This document shows, in pieces, positions 26,201-34,439 of a stretch of DNA of 64,000 nt. The translations under genes and the position numbers were made by a program. Where the stretch lies: assembly GCA_002733135.1 (NCBI GenBank), contig NVUJ01000003.1, positions 4,035 through 68,034 on the forward strand. Reading direction: 5' to 3'. Position 1 is the first letter of the stretch. Every line of letters starts with the position of its first letter. The notes below the pieces were generated by a model. The model saw nothing but the letters and a program-made list of their open reading frames with translations. It was not told the DNA's origin and did no database searches. The DNA comes from Cycloclasticus sp. Its GTDB lineage: Bacteria; Pseudomonadota; Gammaproteobacteria; Methylococcales; Cycloclasticaceae.

Positions 26201-28207
26201 TTAGCTAGACTTTAGTAAACTTTTCATCAAGGCCAAGTTTTCTTGGCCCTTTTTCTTTTGATCTTCGGGGTTTCGTTTATTAACAGCTGCCCAGTCTAAA
26301 TCTTGAACAGGCAGCTCAGTTAAAAATCGGCTTGGTTCTGTTGAGGTGATGTCGCCGTATTTTTTTCGTTGCGAACAATAACTGAAGGTGAGTTGTTTTT
26401 GTGCTCGAGTAATGCCAACGTAGGCGAGCCTGCGTTCTTCTTCAATTTGATCGGTGTCTATGCTGTTTTGGTGTGGCAGTATGCCTTCTTCCATGCCAAT
26501 AAGGTAAACGTAAGGGAATTCGAGTCCTTTCGCTGCGTGGAGGGTCATTAGCTTAATTTGATCCGTTTCATCTTTTTCATTTCTTTCAAGGCTATCCAGT
26601 AACATCATGCGTGAAACGATGTCGCCCAGTGATCGTTCTTCTTGCGATCTTTTGGCGCTATTTTCAATCCACTTGATTAGCTCTAGTACATTATCAATTT
26701 TTCGTTCGGCTTGTTTGTCGCTGTTTGCGTGGGCTTTAATCCAGTCGTAGTAGTCAATGTGCTGAACCATTTCGTGCAGTATGGCGATGGGGTCTTCTTG
26801 TTGGGTTCTGTCAGACAACGCGACTATCCATTCACAAAATGAATATAATTTTTGATAAGTTCGCTCGTTGAGTTGCACTTTCAAACCCATTTCAAAACAA
26901 GCATTAAATAAGCTGATGCGCCTTTCGTTTGCGTAAAGCGCTAATTTCTCAACGGTTGTTGTGCCTATCTCCCTGCGCGGAGTGTTTATAACGCGAAGAA
27001 AAGCGCTGTTATCGTCGGGGTTGATGAGTAGCTTGATGTAGCTTAATACGTCTTTAATTTCTGTATGTGAGAAAAAAGAGGTACCGCCGCTAATCTCATA
27101 AGGTAATGAGAGTTCACGTAGGCTTTTTTCTAATAACCGTGCTTGGTGGTTGCTGCGGTACAGAATAGCAAAGTCTGCATTATTGGCGCGATGCTTGAAT
27201 TTTAGGCGTGAGATTTCTGCTGCAATTTGTTGGGCTTCTGAAAATTCATCTTTACACTTTATGACGGTAATATTGTCGTCACCAATTATATTGCTCCACA
27301 GGTTCTTTTCGTATAAATGCGGGTTGTTGCTAATGAGTTGGTTGGCCGCTTTTAGAATGCGTTGATTGGAGCGGTAGTTTTGTTCTAGTTTTATGATTTC
27401 TAAGCGGGGGAAGTCTTTTTTTAATGTAAAAAGATTTTCTGGGTTGGCGCCACGCCAGGCATATATGGATTGGTCGTCGTCGCCTACCACGGTGAATTGG
27501 CCAACAGAACCAACTAAGTGCTTAAAAAATTCATATTGGGTTGTGTTGGTGTCTTGGTATTCATCGAGTAATAAGTAGCGGGTACTGAGTTGCCACTTTT
27601 CTAATATGGCAGGGTGTTCGTTAAAGAGGGTTAGCGGCTTTAAGATAAGGTCGTCAAAATCAACGGCGTTGCATACGTGGTTATATTGTTCATATTGTTC
27701 GTATAACGCAGCGGCAAATTGTTGTTGGGCATCTTCTGCTATCGACATCGCTTGTGCTGGTAATACAGCTTGGTTCTTCCAGCCTGATATTTGCCAAGAT
27801 AACGGTGATATTTGAGCTTTGTCGAGTTGATGCTGACTGTTCTCTAGAATATCTTGAAGTACTTTTGTTTTGTCTTGTTCATCAAGAATACTAAGGTTTT
27901 TTTTCAGACCCAATGCTAGATATTCTTTACGTAGAACATCTAACCCTAGGGAATGAAATGTCGATATTCGGATACTTTGAGTTTTTTTAGAATAGCAGAG
28001 CTTGTCAACACGTGCCCTCATTTCTCGTGCGGCCTTATTGGTGAATGTAACGGCCGTAATGTGTTTAGCCTCAACGCCGGTATTGATTAGGTGCGATATT
28101 TTTTCTGTAATAACACGTGTTTTACCACTGCCAGCACCTGCAATCACCAGTAATGGCGCGTCTGTCATTAAAACGGCTTTTTGTTGTTCTGGATTTAGCT
28201 TGCGCAC
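26201..28207 (-). CDS. rep: ATP-dependent DNA helicase Rep
   Basis: A 668-residue superfamily 1A helicase with all motifs: LLVIAGAGSGKTRVI (I), TNKAAREMRARV (Ia), LLLDEYQDTNTTQYEF (II), VVGDDDQSIYAWRGANPE (III), LEQNYRSNQRILKAA (IV), MTLHAAKGLEFPYVYL (V) and RRLAYVGITRAQKQL (VI). Length and opening (MRKLNPEQQKAV) match Rep rather than UvrD or PcrA. It removes proteins ahead of replication forks and helps restart stalled forks. Its last codons overlap an antisense terminator. Confidence 0.94.
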   Translation of the reverse strand: MRKLNPEQQKAVLMTDAPLLVIAGAGSGKTRVITEKISHLINTGVEAKHITAVTFTNKAAREMRARVDKLCYSKKTQSIRISTFHSLGLDVLRKEYLALGLKKNLSILDEQDKTKVLQDILENSQHQLDKAQISPLSWQISGWKNQAVLPAQAMSIAEDAQQQFAAALYEQYEQYNHVCNAVDFDDLILKPLTLFNEHPAILEKWQLSTRYLLLDEYQDTNTTQYEFFKHLVGSVGQFTVVGDDDQSIYAWRGANPENLFTLKKDFPRLEIIKLEQNYRSNQRILKAANQLISNNPHLYEKNLWSNIIGDDNITVIKCKDEFSEAQQIAAEISRLKFKHRANNADFAILYRSNHQARLLEKSLRELSLPYEISGGTSFFSHTEIKDVLSYIKLLINPDDNSAFLRVINTPRREIGTTTVEKLALYANERRISLFNACFEMGLKVQLNERTYQKLYSFCEWIVALSDRTQQEDPIAILHEMVQHIDYYDWIKAHANSDKQAERKIDNVLELIKWIENSAKRSQEERSLGDIVSRMMLLDSLERNEKDETDQIKLMTLHAAKGLEFPYVYLIGMEEGILPHQNSIDTDQIEEERRLAYVGITRAQKQLTFSYCSQRKKYGDITSTEPSRFLTELPVQDLDWAAVNKRNPEDQKKKGQENLALMKSLLKSS
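26231..26259 (+). terminator. Terminator for plus-strand transcript inside 3' end of rep
   Basis: GGCCAAG - TTTT - CTTGGCC followed by CTTTTTCTTTT on the plus strand. It would stop transcription from the cytochrome c gene, while the same bases encode part of the Rep C-terminus on the other strand. Confidence 0.75.
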
Positions 28208-28278
28208 ATCAAATGGGAGGGTTAAAAGCGATGAAGAATTTTACTTCTTTTGCGCTGTCGTTTCAGTGCTTTTATTAA

Positions 28279-29793
28279 CTACATGACGGCTTTATCCATT
28301 CGCCGATAACTGAGTGCTTCTGTTAAGTGGTGACGTTGTATATTAGTTTGCGCGTCCATGTCGGCAATGGTTCGAGAAACACGAAGAATTCGATGGTATG
28401 CGCGATGTGAAAGGCCTAATTTTTCAATCGCGTGTTCAAGTAAAGTGTGGTCGTCATCACTAATGCGGCAATGTTGTTTAATTTGCGGGGTGGATAAAAG
28501 ATGGTTTGGCTGACCTTGGCGTTTAATGGCTTGCAACCGTGATTTACAAACACGCTGCGCTATGATGTGACTACTTTCCTCGCCTCCTGTGGATCCTTTT
28601 CGCAACACATCACTTGAGATGCGCGGTACTTCGATATGCATATCAATTCGGTCGAGCAAAGGGCCAGAAATTTTATGGCGATAACGAGTAATTTGAGTGG
28701 GTGTACATTGACAACGTTGTGATGGGTCACCAAGGTATCCACAGGGGCAAGGGTTCATGGCCGCTATTAATTGGAATCGTGCCGGGAATTCAGTTTGGTG
28801 GTTGGCCCTAGAGATTGAAATTTTTCCGTTTTCGATGGGCTCGCGTAATACTTCTAAGACATTCCTATCAAATTCCGGTAATTCATCAAGAAATAATACA
28901 CCGTTATGGGCCAACGACACTTCACCAGGTTTTGGATGGCTACCGCCACCAACCAGCGCAACGGCAGACGCGGTGTGATGTGGTGATCTGTATGGGGGTA
29001 TTCGCCAGTGTGCGATATTAATTGGGTGGTAGCTTATTGAATACACGGATGCTGTTTCAACGGCTTCTCTTTCGTTAAGCGCAGGCATGATACTAGGTAA
29101 TCTTGATGCTAGCATCGATTTGCCAGTGCCGGGTGGGCCGAGCATAAGTAAGCTATGATTTCCTGATGCAGCTATTTCTAGTGCGCGTTTAACGTGTTGT
29201 TGTCCGTGTACGTCTGAAAAGTCAGCTAAGGATGTTGTTTCAATCTTTGATGTGATTGATTGAGAATAAGAGAGGATGGTTTGTTTGCCGCGTATATGCG
29301 CGCAAATATCTAGTAAGTGCTTAATGCCCAAAATTTCAACGTTTGAAATTAATGAGGCTTCTTCTTGGTTATGTTCGGGTAGGCAAAGCGTGCGTTTGTC
29401 CGATTGGCAAGCAATGGCACAAGGCAGTGCACCTTGAATGGGTCTTAGTTGGCCGCCTAGAGATAGTTCACCTAAAAATTCGTAGTTGAGAAGTGTGTCT
29501 TTTGGAATTTGGCCCGATGCAGCCAAGATACTCAACGCGATGGGTAAGTCGAAACGCCCGCCTTCTTTAGGTAAGTCAGCGGGCGCTAAATTAATGGTTA
29601 TTCGCTTAGCAGGGAATTCGAATTGACAGTTTATGATTGCGCTACGAACCCGGTCTTTACTTTCCTTTACCGCGGCTTCAGGCAGGCCAACAATATTTAA
29701 ACTGGGCAATCCATTGGCAAGGTGTGCTTCAACGGTGACGAGTGGGGCATTGATGCCGGCGCAACTTCGGCTATAGATGGTGGCGAGAGACAT
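28279..29793 (-). CDS. comM: YifB/ComM-family Mg-chelatase-like AAA+ ATPase
   Basis: A 504-residue protein with an N-terminal Lon-protease-like fold without a protease site, then an AAA+ domain with Walker A (LMLGPPGTGKSMLASRL), Walker B (GVLFLDELPEF) and a Cys cluster (CPCGYLGDPSQRCQC). It ends in the Mg_chelatase_C region. ComM in Vibrio and Haemophilus is a hexameric branch-migration helicase needed for integration of taken-up DNA. The Pil-Chp cluster downstream is compatible with natural transformation, but no competence genes are seen here. Confidence 0.93.
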   Translation of the reverse strand: MSLATIYSRSCAGINAPLVTVEAHLANGLPSLNIVGLPEAAVKESKDRVRSAIINCQFEFPAKRITINLAPADLPKEGGRFDLPIALSILAASGQIPKDTLLNYEFLGELSLGGQLRPIQGALPCAIACQSDKRTLCLPEHNQEEASLISNVEILGIKHLLDICAHIRGKQTILSYSQSITSKIETTSLADFSDVHGQQHVKRALEIAASGNHSLLMLGPPGTGKSMLASRLPSIMPALNEREAVETASVYSISYHPINIAHWRIPPYRSPHHTASAVALVGGGSHPKPGEVSLAHNGVLFLDELPEFDRNVLEVLREPIENGKISISRANHQTEFPARFQLIAAMNPCPCGYLGDPSQRCQCTPTQITRYRHKISGPLLDRIDMHIEVPRISSDVLRKGSTGGEESSHIIAQRVCKSRLQAIKRQGQPNHLLSTPQIKQHCRISDDDHTLLEHAIEKLGLSHRAYHRILRVSRTIADMDAQTNIQRHHLTEALSYRRMDKAVM

Positions 29794-29828
29794 GGAATCC
29801 TTTCCTTAAGCTCATGTGTTAGAGGAGG

Positions 29829-30074
29829 TTATTTTATAGAGGTTTTCAACTCAGTGATAATTTTTTCTAAAGCATATAGTTTTTCTCTGGTGCGAGCTAA
29901 TACAGCGTTTTGCGTATCAAATTCCTCACGTGTCACTAAATCTAATTTAACAAATTGCTGTTGCAAGACGCTCTTAAAATTTTTTTCTACGTCATCTTTT
30001 ATATTGCCAAGCCCGTCGGGCAATTGACCAGTTAAAGACTTTGCGAGTTGTTCAATGTTGTGTAAATCAATCAT
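29829..30074 (-). CDS. ubiK: Ubiquinone biosynthesis accessory factor UbiK
   Basis: From ATG 30074 the protein has 81 residues, the standard length. It starts MIDLHNIEQLAKSLTGQLPD and ends in a C-terminal coiled coil with TREEFDTQNAVLARTREKL, the hallmark of the BMFP/UbiK family. It binds UbiJ and assists the aerobic ubiquinone-synthesis complex. An upstream in-frame ATG would add 31 residues not found in the family. It is transcribed away from the TorF porin gene. Confidence 0.92.
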   Translation of the reverse strand: MIDLHNIEQLAKSLTGQLPDGLGNIKDDVEKNFKSVLQQQFVKLDLVTREEFDTQNAVLARTREKLYALEKIITELKTSIK

Positions 30075-30131
30075 ATTAAATAGTTTAAACGATTTAGCTA
30101 GGTTTTGACGAATAGCTGATAAAAAGATATT

Positions 30132-30148
30132 TGCACCAATTCGGCGCA
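30132..30148. promoter_or_regulatory. NtrC-like box 1
   Basis: TGCACC-N5-GGCGCA matches the NtrC consensus TGCACC-N5-GGTGCA with a single mismatch. It is 31 bp (three helical turns) from a second box, the same geometry as the two strong sites at enterobacterial glnA. Confidence 0.5.
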
Positions 30149-30162
30149 ATAAACAGCTACAT

Positions 30163-30179
30163 TGCATTGATGCGGTGCA
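30163..30179. promoter_or_regulatory. NtrC-like box 2
   Basis: TGCATT-N5-GGTGCA matches the same consensus in one half perfectly and in four bases of the other. Together with box 1 it looks like an enhancer for nitrogen control, although no sigma-54 promoter was found between it and the porin gene. Confidence 0.45.
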
Positions 30180-30297
30180 ATAGTTCGTTGTAAAAATGCA
30201 AAAAAAGCCGTATCGTTACGCTACACAAAATTTAATCATTCGTTGTTTAAGTGAAATTGAAAATTAAGTGTTATTAACTAAAACTCAGGAGTTAAAA

Positions 30298-30957
30298 ATG
30301 AAATTATTTAAAACAACTGCAATTGCCGGCTTGTTAGTAGCTTCAGGTGCAGCAAGTGCTTTAGAACTAAGCGGCAACGTTGCTTTAACTACAGACTATA
30401 TCTGGCGTGGTATTTCTCAAACAGGTGCAGACCCAGCAATCCAAGGTGGTTTTGATGCTGATTTAGGTAATGGTTTATACGCTGGTGTTTGGGCGTCAAA
30501 CGTAGACTTTGATGACGATGCAAGCATCGAAGTTGATGTTTATGGCGGTTGGGCTGGCGAATTCAATGGCGTAGGTGTTGATGTGGGTTACATTCATTAC
30601 CACTATCCAAGCGAAACATACCAACTTGATGAAATCTATGTTGGTTTATCTTATGGTCCTGTTAGCTTTACACAGTACTTCGACTTAAGTCTTGATAATG
30701 ATGACGAGTTAGGTGACTACTCAGATTTAGGTCTAGACCTTGGTGAATATAACGGTGTTGCTTTATCTGCGCATGCTGGATATTACAATGTTGATAGCAA
30801 TGTTGGCGGAGATGATTACTGGGATTATAAATTGGCGGTTTCTACATCAATGTTCAGCGTTGATTGGGAATTAGCTGTTACGGGTACTGATGAAAATACA
30901 TCAGACGGTGACGCAGCTGATGATACAGTGATCTTAACTGTGTCTAAGTCGCTATAA
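30298..30957 (+). CDS. TorF-family putative porin
   Basis: From ATG 30298 (ribosome site CAGGAG, 6 bp spacing) the protein has 219 residues. A signal peptide (ends GAASA, about residue 20) is followed by a beta-strand-rich body starting LELSGNVALTTDYIWRGISQ, the typical opening of the TorF (Gcw_chp) family. The protein is very acidic (many Asp). It lies directly upstream of glnK-amtB, as in several gammaproteobacteria, and two NtrC-like boxes precede it, so passage of a nitrogen compound across the outer membrane is a reasonable inference. Confidence 0.87.
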   Translation: MKLFKTTAIAGLLVASGAASALELSGNVALTTDYIWRGISQTGADPAIQGGFDADLGNGLYAGVWASNVDFDDDASIEVDVYGGWAGEFNGVGVDVGYIHYHYPSETYQLDEIYVGLSYGPVSFTQYFDLSLDNDDELGDYSDLGLDLGEYNGVALSAHAGYYNVDSNVGGDDYWDYKLAVSTSMFSVDWELAVTGTDENTSDGDAADDTVILTVSKSL

Positions 30958-30980
30958 GTTAAACGTTTATTCGTTTTAAA

Positions 30981-31008
30981 AACGCCCCTTTTTGAGGGGC
31001 GTTTTTTT
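30981..31008 (+). terminator. Rho-independent terminator after TorF porin
   Basis: ACGCCCC - TTTTTG/A loop - GGGGCGT followed by a T-run; a strong GC stem ends the porin transcript ahead of the independently promoted glnK-amtB. Confidence 0.92.
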
Positions 31009-31052
31009 ATGCGTGTCATAAAACGAATATATAAATAGAATGCAAGAACAAG

Positions 31053-31069
31053 CGCACCACCATTGTGCG
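31053..31069. promoter_or_regulatory. NtrC-like enhancer box for glnK
   Basis: CGCACC-N5-TGTGCG is an inverted repeat close to TGCACC-N5-GGTGCA (nine of twelve fixed positions). It lies about 90 bp upstream of the sigma-54 promoter, a normal enhancer distance. Confidence 0.55.
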
Positions 31070-31141
31070 AATTGGGTTTTTGATACATTAAATCTAGATA
31101 AAAATTTACATAACTAGTTGATAACATTAAATTTTATATAG

Positions 31142-31159
31142 TTGGCACATAGTATGCAA
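31142..31159 (+). promoter_or_regulatory. Sigma-54 (-24/-12) promoter of glnK-amtB
   Basis: TTGGCACATAGTATGCAA carries TGGCAC at -24 and TGCA at -12, with the invariant GG and GC exactly 10 bases apart. It lies 45 bp before the glnK start. Nitrogen-limitation control through NtrC is expected. Confidence 0.82.
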
Positions 31160-31188
31160 TAGTGCTGTTGTCAATAAGACATTTTTAA

Positions 31189-31542
<354 letters not shown>

Positions 31543-31566
31543 ATAAATAAAAAAGAGGATATAAAC

Positions 31567-32856
31567 GTGGATATTAACGCGAATAATATATTGGAATTGC
31601 AATACGCAGTCGATACCTTTTACTTTTTGGTATGTGGCGCGCTAGTAATGTGGATGGCAGCTGGTTTCTCGATGTTAGAGGCTGGGCTTGTTCGTTCAAA
31701 AAATACAGCAGAAATTTTAACCAAGAACGTTGCGCTATTCGCAATTTCTTGCATCATGTACTTAGTATATGGCTATGAAATTATGTACGGTGGCGGTGCT
31801 ATGTTGAGCGGAATTGAGCTTGACGGCGCAGCAACAGCCGATGCATTAACGGCAACAGTGTTAGCAGAATCGCAAGAAGCTGGCTTTGATGGCGGTTCTG
31901 TTTATTCAAATGCATCAGACTTCTTCTTCCAAGTTGTATTCGTTGCAACGGCGATGTCTATCGTGTCAGGCGCGGTTGCTGAACGTATGAAGCTTTGGTC
32001 ATTCTTAGCGTTTGCTGTTGTGATGACCGGTGTTATCTATCCTATGGAAGGCGCATGGACATGGAATGGTGATGATGTTTTCGGCCTGTATAACCTTGGA
32101 GACCTTGGCTTCTCAGATTTTGCGGGCTCAGGCATTGTGCATATGGCCGGTGCAGCAGCAGCCTTAGCTGGCGTTTTATTGTTGGGCGCTCGTAAAGGCA
32201 AATATGGCCCGAATGGTGAAATTAACCCAATTACAGGTGCAAACTTACCATTAGCAACATTAGGTACATTTATTTTGTGGATGGGATGGTTTGGTTTTAA
32301 CGGCGGTTCTGTACTTAAATTAGGTGATATTGCTAGTGCAAACTCAGTAGCGATGGTGTTCTTAAACACAAATGCAGCCGCAGCTGGTGGCGCAATGGGT
32401 GCGTTAATTCTTGCTCGTCTATTGTTCGGCAAAGCTGATTTAACCATGCTGTTAAATGGCGCATTAGCTGGCCTTGTAGCGATTACGGCGGAGCCTTCAA
32501 CGCCAACAGCGCTTCAAGCAACATTGTTTGGTGCAGCCGGTGGCGCATTGGTTGTATTCTCAATCGTAGCGTTAGATAAAATGAAAATTGATGATCCAGT
32601 GGGTGCTATTTCAGTACACGGCACCTGTGGCTTGTTAGGTCTTCTATTAGTACCTTTAACAAATGATGGCGTGAGCTTCTCTGGTCAATTGATCGGTGCA
32701 GCAACGATCTTTGTTTGGGTGTTTGGTGCAAGCTTCATCGTTTGGGGGATACTGAAAGCTGTGATGGGAATTCGTGTATCAGCTGAAGAAGAGTACGAAG
32801 GTGTTGATTTAAGTGAATGTGGACTGGAAGCATATCCAGAGTTTACTAATAAGTAG
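31567..32856 (+). CDS. amtB: Ammonium transporter
   Basis: A 429-residue polytopic protein from GTG 31567, with ribosome site AGAGGA. Eleven helices are visible, including ALVMWMAAGFSMLEAGLVRS, the pore His in GSGIVHMAGAAAALAG and the second pore His in GAISVHGTCGLLGLL. It moves ammonium across the inner membrane and is regulated by GlnK binding. It is the second gene of the glnK operon and is followed by a strong terminator. Confidence 0.95.
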   Translation: MDINANNILELQYAVDTFYFLVCGALVMWMAAGFSMLEAGLVRSKNTAEILTKNVALFAISCIMYLVYGYEIMYGGGAMLSGIELDGAATADALTATVLAESQEAGFDGGSVYSNASDFFFQVVFVATAMSIVSGAVAERMKLWSFLAFAVVMTGVIYPMEGAWTWNGDDVFGLYNLGDLGFSDFAGSGIVHMAGAAAALAGVLLLGARKGKYGPNGEINPITGANLPLATLGTFILWMGWFGFNGGSVLKLGDIASANSVAMVFLNTNAAAAGGAMGALILARLLFGKADLTMLLNGALAGLVAITAEPSTPTALQATLFGAAGGALVVFSIVALDKMKIDDPVGAISVHGTCGLLGLLLVPLTNDGVSFSGQLIGAATIFVWVFGASFIVWGILKAVMGIRVSAEEEYEGVDLSECGLEAYPEFTNK

Positions 32857-32874
32857 AGCCACACTTTAAGCAGT

Positions 32875-32903
32875 TAAAAAAGGGCGCCTAGGCGCCCTTT
32901 TTT
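32875..32903. terminator. Bidirectional-looking terminator after amtB
   Basis: AAAAAAGGGCGCC - TA - GGCGCCCTTTTTT, a near-perfect palindrome with A-run before and T-run after the stem, so it could terminate transcription from either side. Confidence 0.92.
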
Positions 32904-32956
32904 ATTGGGTTATTAAGAAGAGCTCAAGAAGAGACGTGAATATTAGAATTTAAAAG

Positions 32957-32972
32957 TGTGACGTAGTTAACA
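32957..32972. promoter_or_regulatory. CRP/Vfr-like site upstream of pilG
   Basis: TGTGA-N6-TAACA matches TGTGA-N6-TCACA at nine of ten positions. A TTGACT hexamer, a possible -35, lies 24 bp downstream at 32996-33001, though no strong -10 follows at ideal spacing. Control of the Pil-Chp operon by a Vfr-type regulator is inferred. Confidence 0.45.
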
Positions 32973-33089
32973 AAAAAATAAGAAATAAAAGTATTTTGAC
33001 TATTCTGAACTATTCTTAATTTACGTATTTTTGAGTTTCTTAATTTGCAAACTCATTTAATTTTTAAGGAATTATTGGACCTATTATTT

Positions 33090-33470
33090 ATGAAAATTAT
33101 GTTAATCGATGACAGTAAGACGATAAGAAAATCTGTCGAGTTATACATGAAAGAGTCAGGGTACGAAATTATTTTGGCCACTGATGGCTATGAAGCATTA
33201 TGCAAAATATCTGAGCACCATCCCGATTTAATATTTGTCGACATTACAATGCCGCGTTTAGACGGCTATCAAACTTGCGCACTGATTAAACAAAATCATC
33301 GGTATAAACATATTCCGGTGTTGATGCTTTCAAGCAAAGGTGGTTTGTTTGATAAAGCGAAGGGGCGAGTCGTGGGTGCAGATGACTACCTTACCAAGCC
33401 CTTTACTAAAGAAGGCTTACTAGAAACGATTGGTCGTTTCGACCAAAAGCAGAGTTTGGCTGCCAACTAA
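33090..33470 (+). CDS. pilG: Response regulator PilG-like
   Basis: Starting at ATG 33090 the protein is a 126-residue single receiver domain. Its acidic pocket is at IMLIDDSKTIRKSVE, the phospho-acceptor Asp lies in PDLIFVDITMPRLDGYQ, and Thr/Ser and Lys in VLMLSSKGG and YLTKPF. It is the output regulator of the type IV pilus chemosensory path, promoting pilus extension in Pseudomonas. An earlier in-frame ATG adds 15 residues unlike the family. Confidence 0.88.
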   Translation: MKIMLIDDSKTIRKSVELYMKESGYEIILATDGYEALCKISEHHPDLIFVDITMPRLDGYQTCALIKQNHRYKHIPVLMLSSKGGLFDKAKGRVVGADDYLTKPFTKEGLLETIGRFDQKQSLAAN

Positions 33471-33492
33471 TAAATTAACGGAGAGAACGCTT

Positions 33493-33855
33493 ATGTCACG
33501 TATTTTAGTTATTGATGATTCACCAACAGAGTTACATATTATTACAAAAATGTTGGAAAAAAATGGTCATGAATTTATTACAGCGAGTGATGGGGATGAA
33601 GGCATTATTGTTGCGAAACAAGAAAAACCTGATCTTATAATTATGGATGTCGTGATGCCAAATTTAAATGGTTTTAAAGCGACAAGAAGCCTTACTAGGG
33701 ATGGGGAAACTAAACATATTCCTGTTGTTATCTTAAGCAGTAAATCAATGCCTACCGACAAGCTTTGGGGTGAGAAGCAAGGCGCAAAAGATTACTTGTT
33801 TAAGCCCGTTGATGAATCTTTACTCATGCAAGCCATTGTACGGTTGGTAGCGTAA
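33493..33855 (+). CDS. pilH: Response regulator PilH-like
   Basis: From ATG 33493 (ribosome site CGGAGAG) this is a 120-residue stand-alone receiver. It has RILVIDDSPTELHII at the start, the acceptor Asp in PDLIIMDVVMPNLNGF, and VVILSSKSMPTDKLWGEKQG, which is characteristic of PilH. In Pseudomonas it counteracts or buffers PilG. It lies 22 bp after pilG. Confidence 0.9.
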   Translation: MSRILVIDDSPTELHIITKMLEKNGHEFITASDGDEGIIVAKQEKPDLIIMDVVMPNLNGFKATRSLTRDGETKHIPVVILSSKSMPTDKLWGEKQGAKDYLFKPVDESLLMQAIVRLVA

Positions 33856-33859
33856 ACCG

Positions 33860-34414
33860 ATGAGTGCTTCAGCGAAAAAAGTTATCCCTTTTGAAACTGT
33901 TGAATCAATGGATCAGCAGTATTTAAAAGCACGAGATAAACTAGTGCAAGTTGAAAACTTATCAACCGGAACTAAAGTAGTGAGAGTGGGTGTTGCTAAT
34001 TTTAGGTTTGCGTTAGAGGTTGGGTTAGCTGTAGAGACCATTAGGTATAAAGTGCCTCAAGTAATTCCACGCTCTTACCCTTGGATGCTTGGTTTGATTG
34101 AATTGCGCGGCGAAGTGATTCCTGTTGTTGATTTTGCAGCATTTAACAACCAAGGAAAAACGAGCATAGATAAAAGCTGTCGTCTTTTGATAGTTCGTCA
34201 AGAGCAAGCAGTATATGCAATGTTAGTGAACAGTGTGTCTGCAGTGACAGAGGTCAATGATTTTTTTGATCAAAAAGATAAAACAGCTCCAAAAGTACCG
34301 TCAGGTATTTCAATAAAATTCGATCAATGGGTGGAAATAGAAGGTGAAAAAATACACTTTTTAGATTTGCATGCCTTAGGAAATCAAGCTGATTTTCTAA
34401 AAATAACGTTTTAA
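33860..34414 (+). CDS. pilI: CheW-like adaptor PilI
   Basis: A 184-residue CheW-domain protein: VVRVGVANFRFALEVGLAVE, SYPWMLGLIELRGEVIPVVD and VYAMLVNSVSAVTEV define the fold. It couples the receptor PilJ to the kinase ChpA. It begins 4 bp after pilH. Confidence 0.88.
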   Translation: MSASAKKVIPFETVESMDQQYLKARDKLVQVENLSTGTKVVRVGVANFRFALEVGLAVETIRYKVPQVIPRSYPWMLGLIELRGEVIPVVDFAAFNNQGKTSIDKSCRLLIVRQEQAVYAMLVNSVSAVTEVNDFFDQKDKTAPKVPSGISIKFDQWVEIEGEKIHFLDLHALGNQADFLKITF

Positions 34415-34439
34415 ATTTAATTAATTAAGGAATAAGAAA

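Noticed and set aside
26003-26215. A 70-codon plus-strand gene between cytochrome c and rep
   Set aside because: It spans the direct repeats, has no family resemblance or ribosome site, and runs into the rep stop region; treated as non-coding.
29722-30027. Plus-strand frame opposite comM start and ubiK
   Set aside because: It is antisense to two well-supported genes and has no recognisable domain or ribosome site.
30184-30203. Sigma-54 promoter for the TorF porin based on an ATGCAA -12-like sequence
   Set aside because: The -24 GG is absent (CG) and the element would overlap the NtrC-like box region too closely for enhancer action.
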